Source: Ruegeria sp. R13_0 (GTDB lineage: Bacteria > Pseudomonadota > Alphaproteobacteria > Rhodobacterales > Rhodobacteraceae). From it: a DNA stretch of 64,000 nt. Below are positions 24,797-37,299 of the stretch, piece by piece. The notes under the pieces are model-generated. The model had not been told where the DNA came from. It did no database searches and saw only the letters and a program-made list of their open reading frames with translations. Made by a program: the position numbers and the translations under genes. Where the stretch lies: assembly GCF_017743995.1 (NCBI RefSeq), contig NZ_JAGHRB010000009.1:62001-126000 (forward strand), read 5' to 3'. Each line of letters begins with the position of its first letter. The stretch's first letter is position 1.

Positions 24797-26203
24797 TTAC
24801 TGAACTTCGCGTTTCATAACCGCCGAGATCGGCGCCATGGCAACCCGGTTGCCGCGATCCTCAAGCCCCCACAGCAGCAGGGCCGAGATTGTCTCGGGGC
24901 GCACGCGTCCCAGCATTACAACCGTCCCCTCCTGCCCGGCGCGGAATGCTGCCTGATCCAGGAAACGACGCATGATCTTCGGATCCTGCCGCGCACCATC
25001 GATATCGCGGAACACCACGCCAGAGGGGATGCCGTTGCGCGCGGCCAGTTTCTGGACCGTGTTCAGCCCGTTATCCTGCGTGATCAACCCGCGACCGGTG
25101 GCCGCCGCAATCGACGCAACCTGATCGGCCAGTTTCCGATTGCCCTGAATTCCGCTTTCGACACCTTCCAGAATACCAACTGTCTCGTGCAGCGTGTCCA
25201 GCCATACGGCCATCGATACCTCGGCATCCTGCGCGCTGGCGGATTCATGCAGATCGGCCATGGCCAGAACCTCAAACCCGGCGGCGCGATGGCGGGCCAT
25301 TTTCTCGGCGGCGTCAGGGTCGGATGGGCTGATCGCGAAGCTGACGGGATACGGGAAGTCCTGCAACGCTTCGGCTCCGAAAGAGCCCTCATCATCGATC
25401 AGGATAATCGACATCAGAGGCTTGGCTTCGGGGTTTTCAAAGCTGGCAGCGTAGTCCTCGATCGGCTTTCCGGTCATCTCGTCTACGACCGCTTCATCGG
25501 TTTCGACCGGTGTATCGTCTCGCTCGGTCAGGGGGACAACGCGCGTGCCAACCAATGTGTTGGTCGAGGTCGTGTCCTCTCCGCCGATCTGGGGAAGTGC
25601 GGCCAGTTTGGGCAGATTGCGGGGCAAGGTGTCCTCATCCCCTTCCACAGCGATTGGGCTGTTTTCAAAGGGATTCTCTTCATCCAGCTCAGCCTCTTCG
25701 GGCGCAAGCTGCGATGGCAGTTCGGGCAAAAGCGTCGCCACATCTTCTGGCTCGGCAGAGGGTTCCGGCGCTTCATCCACAACAACCGGCGCCGCGTCTG
25801 TTTCCGGCGACGCGGGGGCGGTACTGGGTGCCTGCGGAGCAGCCGGCGCGTCGGTCATGACGGTCACGCTGGTTTGATCCTCGGCCTGAGGCTCCTGCAA
25901 CGCGTCCCCGGCCTCAGCCACGGAGGGCTGTTCGTCCGGCACCGTTTCCAGATCGGACAGATCAAGCGCCTCATCCGGCGCTTCGGCGGGTTTCGGCCCA
26001 GCAGGCGGCAGTTCGACCAGATCCGCGTCCGACGGGGTCTCGGCGATTTGTTCCGGTGCTTCGGGTGTTTCAACATCTACCGGTTCGGGAGCCTGGGTCT
26101 TGACCACTGGCTTATTGGCCAGCGGCGTGTTGAGCGACAACATCACCCCTACGATCAAAACAACGACCGCCCCGACGATCATTCCTCCGAAAAATCCACG
26201 CAT
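24797..26203 (-). CDS. Divergent polysaccharide deacetylase family protein (YibQ/DUF610-like)
   Basis: A 468-residue envelope protein: one N-terminal membrane segment (GGMIVGAVVVLIVGVML, about 5-22), then ~220 residues of Pro/Glu/Ala-rich linker, then a C-terminal domain of the divergent polysaccharide deacetylase type (MSIILIDDEGS, YPVSFAISP, GFEVLAMADLHE, ITQDNGLN, VVFRDID). The family usually lacks the full metal-binding triad of NodB enzymes, so activity is uncertain. The start at 26203 has an AGAGG site eight bases upstream. The gene is inserted antisense between trpE and trpG, splitting the trp genes. Confidence 0.88.
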   Translation of the reverse strand: MRGFFGGMIVGAVVVLIVGVMLSLNTPLANKPVVKTQAPEPVDVETPEAPEQIAETPSDADLVELPPAGPKPAEAPDEALDLSDLETVPDEQPSVAEAGDALQEPQAEDQTSVTVMTDAPAAPQAPSTAPASPETDAAPVVVDEAPEPSAEPEDVATLLPELPSQLAPEEAELDEENPFENSPIAVEGDEDTLPRNLPKLAALPQIGGEDTTSTNTLVGTRVVPLTERDDTPVETDEAVVDEMTGKPIEDYAASFENPEAKPLMSIILIDDEGSFGAEALQDFPYPVSFAISPSDPDAAEKMARHRAAGFEVLAMADLHESASAQDAEVSMAVWLDTLHETVGILEGVESGIQGNRKLADQVASIAAATGRGLITQDNGLNTVQKLAARNGIPSGVVFRDIDGARQDPKIMRRFLDQAAFRAGQEGTVVMLGRVRPETISALLLWGLEDRGNRVAMAPISAVMKREVQ

Positions 26204-26399
26204 TGCTCGTGCCTCTCGACTTCTTATCTTGCCTCGCCCATTCTGCGCCATCTTTTGTGGCGCTCGACCTGATAGCGGGTCAAGAACGGGATGTCCTCTT
26301 GACGCTGCCTCACAAGCCTGAGCATGTATGTCCCGACATTATACCGTGGCCCGGGGCTGCATCGCCAGCCTGAAATGCCCAAGCGAAGACAAGTGCCAA

Positions 26400-27993
<1,594 letters not shown>

Positions 27994-27997
<4 letters not shown>

Positions 27998-28806
27998 CCG
28001 AGACCGTTCTGGACAAAATCAAAGCCTACAAGCTGGAAGAAATCGAAGCGGACAAGGCGCAAAAATCCCTGGATGAGCTTGAAAGCGAAGCCAGAAACGC
28101 GCCCGAAGTTCGCGGCTTTGCCGAGGCTTTGCGTAAAGCCGCCCGGTCTGGCTATGGCCTGATTGCCGAGGTAAAAAAGGCCAGCCCGTCCAAAGGCTTG
28201 ATCCGTCCCGACTTTGATCCGCCGGCGCTGGCAAAAGCCTATGAAGACGGCGGCGCGGCTTGTTTGTCGGTCCTGACGGATACGCCCAGTTTCCAAGGTG
28301 CCAAGGAATTCCTGACCGCCGCACGTGCCGCGACCAACCTGCCCGCGCTGCGCAAGGATTTCATGTATGACCCCTATCAGGTGGTCGAAGCCCGCGCTTT
28401 GGGCGCCGACTGCATCCTGATCATCATGGCCTCGGTCGAGGACGCTCAGGCCGCCGAGTTGGAACAGACGGCGTTTGACTGGGGTATGGACGTCCTGATC
28501 GAGGTTCACGATCAGGAAGAGCTGGAGCGCGCAACCGAACTCAAAAGCCCTCTGATCGGGATAAATAACCGCAATCTCAAGACCTTCGAGACAACTCTGG
28601 ATACAACGCGTCGCCTGTCCAAGCTGGTGCCCGGGGATCGTACCATCGTCTGCGAAAGCGGCTTGGGTACACCCGAGGATCTGGCGGACATTGCTCGCTA
28701 CGGCGCGCGCTGCTTTCTGATCGGTGAAAGCCTGATGCGACAGGATGACGTTGCCTCGGCCACCCGCCACATCCTCTCCAACCCGCTGATCCCCGGGGTG
28801 ATGTGA
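27994..28806 (+). CDS. trpC: Indole-3-glycerol phosphate synthase
   Basis: Ring closure of carboxyphenylamino-deoxyribulose phosphate to indole-3-glycerol phosphate. A 270-residue (beta/alpha)8 barrel with the family motifs [50 protein letters not shown] and [11 protein letters not shown]. The catalytic lysines in EVKKASPS and LRKDF and the glutamate in CESGL are present. It is monofunctional, not fused to TrpF. Its stop overlaps the moaC ATG as TGATG. Confidence 0.98.
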
Positions 28807-29279
28807 TGCCTCTCACCCATTTTGATGCGCAGGGACAGGCTCATATGGTCGATGTCTCGGATAAAGAGGTGACCGACCGCGTGGCAGTAGCCGCCGGTCA
28901 CATCAAGATGGCCCAGGAAACCTTTGATTTGATTTCAGAAGGTCGCGCCAAGAAAGGTGACGTTCTGGGTATCGCACGGCTTGCGGGAATCATGGGGGCC
29001 AAGAAAACCCCGGACCTGATCCCGCTTTGCCACCCTCTGCCGGTGACCAAGGTCGCGGTCGAGTTGACGCTGGACCCCGACCTGCCTGGTGTTCAGATCG
29101 AGGCCACCGTCAAGACCTCGGGCCAGACAGGCGTTGAGATGGAGGCCCTGACCGCCGTTTCGACCGCAGCGCTGACCGTCTATGACATGACCAAGGCGGT
29201 CGACAAGGCGATGGAGATCGGCGGCATTCGCGTTTTGCTGAAAGATGGCGGTAAATCAGGGCGTTACGAGGCGACATGA
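28806..29279 (+). CDS. moaC: Cyclic pyranopterin monophosphate synthase
   Basis: Converts the 3',8-cyclo-GTP product of MoaA into cyclic pyranopterin monophosphate in molybdenum cofactor synthesis. The 157-residue protein has [18 protein letters not shown] at the N-terminus, the dimer-interface LIPLCHPLP and the active-site [17 protein letters not shown] and MTKAVDKAM stretch. The ATG at 28806 overlaps the trpC TGA. A GTG one codon earlier is possible. moeA follows with an ATGA overlap. Confidence 0.97.
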   Translation: MPLTHFDAQGQAHMVDVSDKEVTDRVAVAAGHIKMAQETFDLISEGRAKKGDVLGIARLAGIMGAKKTPDLIPLCHPLPVTKVAVELTLDPDLPGVQIEATVKTSGQTGVEMEALTAVSTAALTVYDMTKAVDKAMEIGGIRVLLKDGGKSGRYEAT

Positions 29280-30448
29280 TCACTGTCGAAGACGCCCGCG
29301 CCCTACTTTTTGATCTGGTTGAAACGCTGCCCGTAGAAACCGTCCCTCTGGCTGAGGCCGCAGGTCGTGTGCTGGCGCAGGACGTGAGCGCTACGCGTGA
29401 ACAACCGCCTTTCGCGGCCTCTTCCATGGATGGCTATGCGGTCAAAGCGGCCGAGGTTGAGTTGCACGCAATGTTCAAACTGGTGGGTGAATCGGCAGCC
29501 GGAAACCGCTTTGACGGCGTAGTGGGTCCGGGTCAGGCCGTGCGTATATTCACCGGCGCGCCAGTGCCGGAAGGTACTGATTTCGTTGTAATTCAGGAAG
29601 ATGTCGACCGCAAGGGCGACCTCATCACCATCAGCGACGATCCCGGCCAAAAGACCAATATCCGACCGGCGGGCATAGACTTCAACAAGGGCACCTCAAT
29701 CACCGCCCCGCGCGTGATCCGCCCCGAGGATATGGCGCTCATGGCGGCGATGAATATCCCTCAGGTCCCCGTGACTCGGAAACCACAGATCGCATTGATC
29801 TCGACCGGGGATGAGTTGGTGATGCCCGGAGAGGTTCCGGGTCCGGATCAGATCATCGCGTCCAATACGTTCGGCCTGAAGGCGCTGTTGGAGCGCGAGG
29901 GCGCGCATGTTCGCATTCTCCCCATCGCGCGGGATACCGCATCGTCGCTGGAAACCGCCTTTGGTCTGGCCAAAGGCGCGGATCTGGTGGTCACGATCGG
30001 AGGTGCCTCTGTCGGCGACTATGATCTTGTCTCTGACGTCTCCGAGGCGTTGGGCATGGATCGGTCCTTCTACAAGATTCGCATGCGGCCCGGAAAACCT
30101 CTGATGGCCGGTCGCATGGGGGATGCAGCGATGGTCGGTCTGCCTGGAAACCCTGTGAGTGCAATGGTTTGCGGCTATTTGTTCCTTGTTCCTCTGGTCC
30201 GGCGGATGCTGGGGCTGGAGGCCATTCTCAACCCGTTCAAAACGACCGTATTGACGGAACCGCTTGCAGCCAATGGTCCGCGTGAACACTACATGCGCGC
30301 GGTTTTCGATGAAAACGGCATTCGGGCCTGCGCGGATCAGGACAGTTCCTTGCTGAGCGTTCTGGCCGACGCGAATGCTCTACTGATGCGCCCGCCGCAG
30401 GATCCGGCCTTGCCCGCAGGGGCCAAAGTTCAATACCTGCTGCTGTAG
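29276..30448 (+). CDS. moeA: Molybdopterin molybdenumtransferase
   Basis: Inserts molybdate into adenylylated molybdopterin to make the active cofactor. The 390-residue protein shows the MoeA domain order: [30 protein letters not shown], the MogA-like core LISTGDEL and [21 protein letters not shown], and the C-terminal beta-barrel domain. It overlaps moaC (ATGA), placing both at the end of the trpGDC transcript. The lexA gene downstream has its own promoter. Confidence 0.97.
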   Translation: MITVEDARALLFDLVETLPVETVPLAEAAGRVLAQDVSATREQPPFAASSMDGYAVKAAEVELHAMFKLVGESAAGNRFDGVVGPGQAVRIFTGAPVPEGTDFVVIQEDVDRKGDLITISDDPGQKTNIRPAGIDFNKGTSITAPRVIRPEDMALMAAMNIPQVPVTRKPQIALISTGDELVMPGEVPGPDQIIASNTFGLKALLEREGAHVRILPIARDTASSLETAFGLAKGADLVVTIGGASVGDYDLVSDVSEALGMDRSFYKIRMRPGKPLMAGRMGDAAMVGLPGNPVSAMVCGYLFLVPLVRRMLGLEAILNPFKTTVLTEPLAANGPREHYMRAVFDENGIRACADQDSSLLSVLADANALLMRPPQDPALPAGAKVQYLLL

Positions 30449-30464
30449 AACATCCTCAAAATCG

Positions 30465-30493
30465 TTGACACAAAACGTGAACATGCGTAGAAC
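30465..30493 (+). promoter_or_regulatory. lexA promoter
   Basis: TTGACA (30465-30470), a 17-bp spacer and TAGAAC (30488-30493) form a good sigma-70-type promoter. The LexA operator overlaps the spacer and the -10 hexamer, so LexA binding should shut it. Confidence 0.75.
30479..30493 (+). promoter_or_regulatory. LexA (SOS) operator
   Basis: GAAC-ATGCGTA-GAAC is a perfect match to the alphaproteobacterial LexA box, a direct repeat GTTC-N7-GTTC read on the opposite strand. It lies 34 bp before the lexA ATG and implies autorepression relieved by DNA damage. Confidence 0.92.
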
Positions 30494-30526
30494 AAATGCA
30501 AACGCATAAGCGACGAGGTATGAGCG

Positions 30527-31225
30527 ATGCTGACCAAGAAGCAGCTGGATTTGCTGGAATTCATCCACAAACGCGTACAAGCGGACGGTGTTCCGCCGAG
30601 CTTTGACGAAATGAAGGCGGCGTTGGACCTTCGATCCAAATCCGGCATCCACCGTCTGATCACCGCGCTTGAAGAACGCGGCTTTATTCGGCGTCTGGCA
30701 CACCGCGCCCGCGCGATTGAGATTGTCAAACTTCCAGAGAGCTTAGGCGGAGAGCCCACGGCGGGCTTTACCCCCCGCGTGATCGAAGGCGACAAGCCCG
30801 AGGGCCCGCGCCCTGCCAATTTCGAGCCAGTCTCGGTCGACGCGATGGAGCTACCAGTCATGGGCCGGATCGCAGCCGGTGTGCCAATCGAGGCGATCAG
30901 CCATGTCTCACACCGCGTTGCAGTGCCCGGCCCGATGGTCTCGGGCCAGGGGTTGCATTATGCACTTGAGGTCCGCGGAGATTCGATGATCGACGCCGGG
31001 ATCAATGATGGCGACGTTGTGGTGATCCGCGAAACCTCAACCGCAGACAATGGCGATATCGTTGTCGCTCTGGTCGAAGATCAGGAGGCGACGCTGAAAC
31101 GGTTCTTCCGCCGTGGCAAAGCCATCGCGCTGGAGGCTGCGAACCCCGCCTATGAAACTCGTGTTCTGCCGCAGGAAAAAGTCAAGGTTCAGGGCCGTCT
31201 GGTCGGATTGATCCGGACCTACTGA
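30527..31225 (+). CDS. lexA: LexA repressor
   Basis: SOS repressor and self-cleaving S24 serine protease. The 232-residue protein has an N-terminal winged helix ([35 protein letters not shown]), a linker of about 30 residues longer than in E. coli, the cleavage site Ala117-Gly118 (RIAAGVP), the catalytic Ser153 in [10 protein letters not shown] and Lys191 in ATLKRFF. It is preceded by a consensus promoter with an overlapping alpha-type operator. It ends 7 bp inside the convergent comEC gene. Confidence 0.98.
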   Translation: MLTKKQLDLLEFIHKRVQADGVPPSFDEMKAALDLRSKSGIHRLITALEERGFIRRLAHRARAIEIVKLPESLGGEPTAGFTPRVIEGDKPEGPRPANFEPVSVDAMELPVMGRIAAGVPIEAISHVSHRVAVPGPMVSGQGLHYALEVRGDSMIDAGINDGDVVVIRETSTADNGDIVVALVEDQEATLKRFFRRGKAIALEAANPAYETRVLPQEKVKVQGRLVGLIRTY

Positions 31226-33270
31226 TTGCCAGCATTCGAGCGGGTCCCCGTGGATTTCGGGGACCACAGCCGATCCCCAATCCTTTCAGCGCTTGAAGTG
31301 ATTTTACCACCTGAGATCGACAAGCTTCCGGTTTCATACAGCCGGTCCGGGTCGAAGATGGTGCAACCTCCACTAAGTTTCAGATCGACCGAAGACACAA
31401 TGATCTGACCGGTATTGCATTCGTCAAACTCAAGCGCCGCGCGTTTGCCGGTCAGGTGGATCACCTCTGCCCCGGTCAAAGCGATCCTTTGCACTTGACC
31501 CGCATGGCCAGGCCATCGACTGGCCGCCTGCCCTTGTGTCAAACCGTCTCCGTCATTCTCAAGCCAGACCGTGGCCACGAATCCGCTGCCCTTCTCTTTG
31601 CTGAGCGCGCGGCCCTCAGTGGTCATGACGCCGACCAGCCCACCGGATTCGGCGATCAGAACCTCAGGCCGGTTGCCCGAGGTCCAAAGCACAAAGGCCA
31701 AGACCACCGGAGCCACCCCAACCCATCGCACTCGGCCCTGCCACAAAGCCAGCCAAAGCGCCCCCAACGCGATCATGGGCAGGGCAAACCATGGCGGGCC
31801 AACCACATAGCCCTGAGATCCGTCCAACCCGGACACCCACTCCGCGATCATCAGGATCCAACACAGTCCCAGCCCCATGACCTCAAGCGCGATCCACTCC
31901 AGCCTGAAAGGCGCCAACAGCGCCGCGACAACGGCTGCGGGCACGACGATGGACCCCATGACAGGCACGGAAAGCAGATTGGCCAACAGGCCGTAGTGCG
32001 ACATTGTATTAAAATGCGCCGCTCCGATTGGTGCGGTCGCAAGGCCCGCGATGGCCGAGGACATCAGAAGACCAATCGCAGCTTTGGACCATTTCGGCCC
32101 CGGCATGGGTCCGAAATCACGCAGTGCTCCGAATACAGCGACCAGAGCGGTGGTCGCCGCGAATGACATTTGGAAACCGGGGCTGAGCAGCGTTTCGGGG
32201 CGCAGGGTCAACACAATCAATGCGGCCACCGCGACGGCCCGTAGCGAAATGGCGCGCCGGTCGATCAGGACCGCTCCGAACATGACGCTGACCATGACAA
32301 AGGCCCGCTCGGTCGCGACATTGCCGCCGGACAACATCAGGTAAATAACGGCGGCCAACAACGCACATCCAGCGGCGAATTTGCGGACGGGTACACGGAG
32401 GGCCAGTGCGGGGATCGCTGACAATCCAACGCGACAAACCATGAAAACAAACCCGGTCAGCAACCCCATATGCAGGCCTGAAATCGCCAGAAGATGCGCC
32501 AGGTTTGACGCGCGAAGTGCATCGAGCGTGTCTTGCCCCATGCCGCTGCGGTCTCCTGTCATGACGGCGGCTGCGAATCCTCCGACCTCGCCCGGAAGAT
32601 GGGCGCGCACATGGTCCGAGATTGCCATGCGAATGGCCGTGACCCGAACGCCCTGCACAGCGTCCTGCGGCGGCGCGATGGTCATCACCGGTACCCGGGT
32701 GTACCCAACGGCGCCCAGCCCCTGAAACCAGGCGTGACGGCGGAAATCGAACCCTCCGGGCTCGACAGGGCCTTGCGGCGGGGACAGATGCGCCGTGGTC
32801 ATGATCCGTTGTCCCGGCGCGATGGGCCCGACCTCGGAATGAACGGAAAGACGGATGCGCTGCGGACGCCGGTACTCTGGCACGTCCCCTACCCGCACCT
32901 GATCCAACGTCAATCGCAGCGCATCCGAGGCGGAGCGGTCCATGGCGACGACCCTCCCCTCGATTGGGCCATAGTATCGCCATGACAGAACCGGTTCCGC
33001 CACCATATGGGCGCGGGCACCTGCCAGCAGAAAGCCAGCCGCCACCAGCGCCCCCCCGATTGCCAACGCGCCCCATCCGGCGGGCAACACACGACCCAAG
33101 CCGATCAAAGCCAAGCCTGCCACGGCCAGACCCAAGTACAAAGGCCCCTCAGGTTCGAACCGCAATCCGAAATAGAGACCGATCCCAAGGCCCAAACACA
33201 CCGGAGACCACGGAAACAAAAACCCGATCTGGTTCAGCAGCGCCAACCGGACCTGTGCGAGAACACGCAT
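31219..33270 (-). CDS. comEC: ComEC/Rec2 family DNA-uptake channel protein, no metallo-beta-lactamase domain
   Basis: Inner-membrane channel for single-stranded DNA in natural transformation. The 683-residue protein has N-terminal hydrophobic segments, a soluble OB-like DUF4131 region (about 90-200), then the multi-helix competence domain with [50 protein letters not shown] and [11 protein letters not shown]. Gram-positive and many other ComEC proteins end in a metallo-beta-lactamase domain with HxHxDH. None is visible in the ~150-residue C-terminal part here. Its 3' end overlaps lexA by 7 bp tail to tail. Confidence 0.93.
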   Translation of the reverse strand: MRVLAQVRLALLNQIGFLFPWSPVCLGLGIGLYFGLRFEPEGPLYLGLAVAGLALIGLGRVLPAGWGALAIGGALVAAGFLLAGARAHMVAEPVLSWRYYGPIEGRVVAMDRSASDALRLTLDQVRVGDVPEYRRPQRIRLSVHSEVGPIAPGQRIMTTAHLSPPQGPVEPGGFDFRRHAWFQGLGAVGYTRVPVMTIAPPQDAVQGVRVTAIRMAISDHVRAHLPGEVGGFAAAVMTGDRSGMGQDTLDALRASNLAHLLAISGLHMGLLTGFVFMVCRVGLSAIPALALRVPVRKFAAGCALLAAVIYLMLSGGNVATERAFVMVSVMFGAVLIDRRAISLRAVAVAALIVLTLRPETLLSPGFQMSFAATTALVAVFGALRDFGPMPGPKWSKAAIGLLMSSAIAGLATAPIGAAHFNTMSHYGLLANLLSVPVMGSIVVPAAVVAALLAPFRLEWIALEVMGLGLCWILMIAEWVSGLDGSQGYVVGPPWFALPMIALGALWLALWQGRVRWVGVAPVVLAFVLWTSGNRPEVLIAESGGLVGVMTTEGRALSKEKGSGFVATVWLENDGDGLTQGQAASRWPGHAGQVQRIALTGAEVIHLTGKRAALEFDECNTGQIIVSSVDLKLSGGCTIFDPDRLYETGSLSISGGKITSSAERIGDRLWSPKSTGTRSNAGNQ

Positions 33271-33348
33271 GGTTGCCCCCGTCCTTGAGGCTCGTTAGAC
33301 AGGCGCCAAGCTAAGCCCATCGCGGTTACCAAAAGGTTAATCAACACA

Positions 33349-34749
33349 ATGTCCGATCAGGTCGTCACCCGTTTCGCCCCTTCGCCTACCGGTTTTCTTC
33401 ACATTGGCGGCGCGCGTACTGCGCTGTTCAACTGGCTCTATGCTCGTGGACGCGGCGGCAAGTTCCTGTTGCGGATCGAGGACACGGATCGGGAACGCTC
33501 GACCCCCGAGGCCACGGCGGCGATCCTGCAAGGGATGGCATGGCTGGGACTGGATCATGACGGAGATGTCATCAGCCAATTCGAAGGGGCTGCGCGTCAT
33601 GCCGAAGTGGCGCATCAGCTTCTGGCAGAGGGCAAAGCCTACAAGTGTTTCTCGACCCAGGACGAAATCGCGGCTTTTCGTGAGCAGGCGCGGGCCGAGG
33701 GTAAATCGACCCTGTTCCGCAGCCCCTGGCGCGATGCTGATCCGGCCACGCATCCGGATATGCCCTTCGTGATCCGCATCAAGGCCCCGCAGGACGGCGC
33801 CACCGTGATCCGAGACCAAGTACAGGGTGACGTGACCATCCGGAACGACCAGTTGGACGACATGATTCTGCTGCGCTCGGACGGGACACCGGTCTATATG
33901 CTCGCGGTTGTGGTGGATGACCACGACATGGGCGTAACGCATGTGATCCGGGGTGACGATCACCTGAACAACGCCGCGCGCCAGATGATGATCTACGAAG
34001 CGATGGGCTGGGATGTTCCTGTCTGGGCCCATATCCCGCTGATTCACGGGCCGGACGGCAAGAAGCTGTCGAAGCGTCACGGTGCCTTGGGCACGCAGGA
34101 ATATCAGGCGATGGGCTACCCCGCCGCAGGGATGCGCAACTATCTGGCCCGCCTCGGCTGGAGCCACGGCGACGACGAGTTCTTTACCGATGAACAGGCC
34201 AAAGAATGGTTCGATCTGGGTGGAATCGGCAAAAGCCCGGCGCGGTTCGATCTGAAAAAGCTCGAGAACCTGTGCGGCCAGCATATTGCGATCTCAGATG
34301 ATGCTGCGCTGCGGCGTGAAATCGAAGCATACTTGGCAGCGGCCGGTCTGCCACCTCTCTCGGAGACACAATCCGGTGATCTGGAAAGCGCGATGTATTG
34401 TCTCAAGGACCGCGCGCGAACTTTCCCGGAACTGCTTGAAAAAGCGCATTTTGTACTGACCTCGCGCCCTATCGAGTGCGATGAGAAAGCCCAAAAGGCG
34501 CTGTCGTCTGTATCCGATGGTATACTGAGTGAATTGACGCCGCAGCTGCAAAATGTTAGCTGGTCCCGGAACGAGCTGGAGGAGGCTCTGAATTCCTTTG
34601 CAGAAGCAAAGGAGGTCAAGTTCGGTAAGCTGGCAGGCCCGCTTCGGGCGGCATTGGCTGGTCGGGCAGTCACTCCTTCGGTTTTTGACATGATGCTTGT
34701 GCTGGGGCGCGATGAAACCTTGGCGCGGCTTTCTGAAGCAGCGGATTAA
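33349..34749 (+). CDS. gltX: Glutamate--tRNA ligase
   Basis: Charges tRNA-Glu, and in bacteria lacking GlnRS also tRNA-Gln as the first step of the transamidation route. The 466-residue class Ib synthetase has [18 protein letters not shown] (the HIGH motif reads HIGG), [22 protein letters not shown] and the KMSKS counterpart KKLSKRHGA, followed by the helical anticodon-binding domain. Alphaproteobacteria often have two gltX copies; which of the two this is cannot be told. It is divergent from comEC with 78 bp between starts. Confidence 0.97.
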   Translation: MSDQVVTRFAPSPTGFLHIGGARTALFNWLYARGRGGKFLLRIEDTDRERSTPEATAAILQGMAWLGLDHDGDVISQFEGAARHAEVAHQLLAEGKAYKCFSTQDEIAAFREQARAEGKSTLFRSPWRDADPATHPDMPFVIRIKAPQDGATVIRDQVQGDVTIRNDQLDDMILLRSDGTPVYMLAVVVDDHDMGVTHVIRGDDHLNNAARQMMIYEAMGWDVPVWAHIPLIHGPDGKKLSKRHGALGTQEYQAMGYPAAGMRNYLARLGWSHGDDEFFTDEQAKEWFDLGGIGKSPARFDLKKLENLCGQHIAISDDAALRREIEAYLAAAGLPPLSETQSGDLESAMYCLKDRARTFPELLEKAHFVLTSRPIECDEKAQKALSSVSDGILSELTPQLQNVSWSRNELEEALNSFAEAKEVKFGKLAGPLRAALAGRAVTPSVFDMMLVLGRDETLARLSEAAD

Positions 34750-34796
34750 ACCCAATCTTCATATTCGGGTAACGCTGCACCGCTAACACACCCGGG

Positions 34797-34851
34797 CTGC
34801 GCGCCCGCGCGCAGTCATTGCCCGCAGGTCAGGGCGATGAACTGACCTGCG
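34797..34851 (+). promoter_or_regulatory. Two tandem hairpins in the gltX-gltA intergenic region
   Basis: Hairpin 1 pairs CTGCGCGC (34797-34804) with GCGCGCAG (34807-34814). Hairpin 2 pairs CGCAGGTCAG (34823-34832) with CTGACCTGCG (34842-34851), 10 bp with a nine-base loop, ending 22 bp before the gltA ATG. Neither is followed by a T-run. They could be RNA stability or translation-control elements of gltA; function is inferred only. Confidence 0.55.
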
Positions 34852-34873
34852 CACAAATGAAGAAGGGACAACC

Positions 34874-36169
34874 ATGACTGATAGCAACAAGACAGCAACT
34901 CTGACCGTCCATGGCAAAGAGTATGAGTTGCCCGTTCACTCTCCAACTGCTGGGCCTGATGTTGTCGATATTCGCAAGCTTTACGGTCAGGCAGGTGTGT
35001 TCACCTACGATCCCGGCTTTACCTCGACCGCCAGCTGCGACAGCACCATCACCTATATCGACGGCGACAAAGGTGAGCTGTTGCACCGCGGCTACCCGAT
35101 TGATCAGCTGGCCGAGAAATCCCACTTCCTCGAAGTCTGCTACCTGCTTCTTTACGGAGAACTGCCGGGCGCAAAAGATCTTGAAACCTTCGAATCCACG
35201 ATCACGCGCCACACGATGCTGCACGAGCAGATGCAGTATTTCTACCGCGGCTTCCGTCGTGACGCGCACCCGATGGCCATCATGGTTGGTGTCGTCGGCG
35301 CGATGTCGGCCTTCTATCACGATTCGACAGACATCTCGGACCCGCATCAGCGCGAGGTCGCCTCGCACCGCCTGATCGCCAAGATGCCGACAATTGCGGC
35401 CTGGGCTTACAAGTATCACACCGGTCAGCCCTTCGTGTATCCGCGCAACGATCTGGACTATGCGTCGAACTTCCTGCGCATGTGTTTCAGCGTTCCGGCC
35501 GAAGAATATGAGGTGAACCCGATCCTCAGCCGTGCGATGGACCGCATCTTTACCCTGCATGCGGATCATGAGCAGAACGCCTCGACTTCGACCGTGCGTC
35601 TGGCCTCGTCTTCGGGCGCGAACCCGTTTGCCTGTATCGCTGCCGGTATCGCCTGCCTCTGGGGTCCGGCGCATGGTGGTGCGAACCAGGCCTGTCTTGA
35701 GATGCTGGAAGAGATCGGCACCGTCGATCGTATCCCGGAATATATCGCCCGCGCCAAAGACAAGAATGATCCGTTCCGCCTGATGGGCTTCGGCCACCGG
35801 GTTTACAAAAACTTCGACCCGCGTGCGAAGGTGATGAAGCAATCTGCGGACGAAGTGCTGGATCTGCTGGGTGTTGAAAACAACCCGAAACTGCAGGTCG
35901 CCAAAGAGCTTGAGAAAGAAGCTCTGCAAGATCCGTATTTCGCCGAGAAGAAGCTGTTCCCGAACGTGGACTTCTATTCGGGCATCATCCTCGAGGCGAT
36001 GGGCTTCCCAACCTCGATGTTCACGCCGATCTTCGCCCTGTCGCGCACCGTCGGCTGGGTCAGCCAGTGGAAAGAGATGATCGCCGATCCTCAGAACAAG
36101 ATTGGCCGCCCGCGTCAGCTGTATCTGGGCGAGACGAGCCGCGACTACGTGGATATCGAAAAGCGCTGA
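34874..36169 (+). CDS. gltA: Citrate synthase (type II)
   Basis: Condenses acetyl-CoA and oxaloacetate to citrate at the entry of the TCA cycle. The 431-residue protein fits the Gram-negative hexameric type. Visible motifs are [13 protein letters not shown] [16 protein letters not shown], the [19 protein letters not shown] segment with an active-site His, [15 protein letters not shown], the [15 protein letters not shown] catalytic His loop, and [15 protein letters not shown] with the catalytic Asp. AAGAAGGGA before the ATG is a good ribosome-binding site. It is monocistronic with hairpins in the leader and a terminator after it. Confidence 0.98.
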   Translation: MTDSNKTATLTVHGKEYELPVHSPTAGPDVVDIRKLYGQAGVFTYDPGFTSTASCDSTITYIDGDKGELLHRGYPIDQLAEKSHFLEVCYLLLYGELPGAKDLETFESTITRHTMLHEQMQYFYRGFRRDAHPMAIMVGVVGAMSAFYHDSTDISDPHQREVASHRLIAKMPTIAAWAYKYHTGQPFVYPRNDLDYASNFLRMCFSVPAEEYEVNPILSRAMDRIFTLHADHEQNASTSTVRLASSSGANPFACIAAGIACLWGPAHGGANQACLEMLEEIGTVDRIPEYIARAKDKNDPFRLMGFGHRVYKNFDPRAKVMKQSADEVLDLLGVENNPKLQVAKELEKEALQDPYFAEKKLFPNVDFYSGIILEAMGFPTSMFTPIFALSRTVGWVSQWKEMIADPQNKIGRPRQLYLGETSRDYVDIEKR

Positions 36170-36194
36170 ACCGCGCGCTAGACCAAACAAAACC

Positions 36195-36224
36195 AAGGCT
36201 CCGGGTGTTGCGGGGCCTTTTTTT
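36195..36224 (+). terminator. Intrinsic terminator after gltA
   Basis: An imperfect GC-rich stem (AGGCTCCG against CGGGGCCT, loop GGTGTTG) is followed directly by seven T residues. It lies about 30 bp after the gltA stop. Confidence 0.85.
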
Positions 36225-36337
36225 GATCCTGATTTGTTGTAGCACTGCGTCACTTGCCCCGGCGGTTTTTGCGCCTGCTTCTCTCAGCCTAAGACCATGG
36301 ATATGGTCTCGTGAAATTGTAGAAACCCTGTGTTGCG

Positions 36338-37291
36338 ATGGTATGTCGGTTCCTTCAAATAGTCTTTCTGGCGTTCTTTGCGTTTCCGGCGTCTGGTTTG
36401 GCGCAAGGGATTCTTGAGGACATTTTCAAACAGATCCAGCGCGAAAACGCGGCGGGTTCTCTGGCAATTTTGGGCCTTGCTGGCATCCCTGATGACTCGG
36501 CCAGTGCGATCTCACTGCAATCGAACACGGGAAACCGCGAGTATGATTTCAAATCTGCGCAATTGGGCGGGGGCTTTCGACTGAGCGAAGGCGTGCCCAT
36601 CTACCTTGAAGGCTATATAGGCTATGCGCGCTATGACCCGGTCCTGTTCTTTTCTGGCTCCGGCGAGACCACTACGTTGCCGCTCAAATGGACAAGCGCC
36701 GCTGTAACAGGCGGTATCGGTTACCAGTTCGACTTGGGAGAGCGCTGGAAACTGACGCCCATGGCCCATATCTCGATCGGGCGCACCCAGTCTGATGCCT
36801 CGGTCGCCACCCAAGTGATCGCCGAGCGGCTTGGCATCGAGGGGGAGTTTCTCGAAAGCGGTGGCCTCTGGGCTGGAGGTGCTGGCGGTTCGCTGACGCT
36901 GGACTACGCACGGCCTCAGACCAATGACCGAGAGTTCGAGATGAGCTTTCGCTACACCCATATCGAATACTGGCCCATTGGTGACGACGAAGACCTGTTG
37001 GTGCAATCGACGGCTGCAAATGCCGTGCTTTGGTCACGGTACCGGTTTCCGACAGGCGGTCGGATGTTTGGCCGCCCGGTTCGCTGGGTCGGAGATCTGT
37101 CTTTCTCTTACCTGATCGGGGATCAGTCACTGGTTCTGGGCACAGATTGGCTGGCACGCGTCGGCGGCGGGATCGAGGTCGATCTGTCCGACACCTGGGT
37201 TCCGTGGGTGAGCACCACGCGGATCATGGTGCGCTACTATGGTAGCGACACGGTCAACGGGTTCACAGCCGGGATCGGCATCAGCTTCTGA
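36338..37291 (+). CDS. Predicted outer-membrane beta-barrel protein, function unknown
   Basis: A 317-residue protein with a signal peptide (hydrophobic residues 5-18, likely cleavage after GLA at 22). The mature part shows repeated amphipathic strands with aromatic ends (YLEGYIGYARYDP, WTSAAVTGGIGYQF, MSFRYTHIEYWP, LSFSYLIGD) and a C-terminal Phe (GIGISF), as in outer-membrane barrels. I do not recognise the family. No clear ribosome-binding site precedes the ATG. It is monocistronic between the gltA terminator and a convergent radical SAM gene. Confidence 0.78.
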   Translation: MVCRFLQIVFLAFFAFPASGLAQGILEDIFKQIQRENAAGSLAILGLAGIPDDSASAISLQSNTGNREYDFKSAQLGGGFRLSEGVPIYLEGYIGYARYDPVLFFSGSGETTTLPLKWTSAAVTGGIGYQFDLGERWKLTPMAHISIGRTQSDASVATQVIAERLGIEGEFLESGGLWAGGAGGSLTLDYARPQTNDREFEMSFRYTHIEYWPIGDDEDLLVQSTAANAVLWSRYRFPTGGRMFGRPVRWVGDLSFSYLIGDQSLVLGTDWLARVGGGIEVDLSDTWVPWVSTTRIMVRYYGSDTVNGFTAGIGISF

Positions 37292-37299
37292 CGTACCGT

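Noticed and set aside
34829..36253. A 474-codon minus-strand frame opposite gltA
   Set aside because: It covers citrate synthase, has an Arg/His/Val-rich antisense composition, and crosses the gltA terminator.
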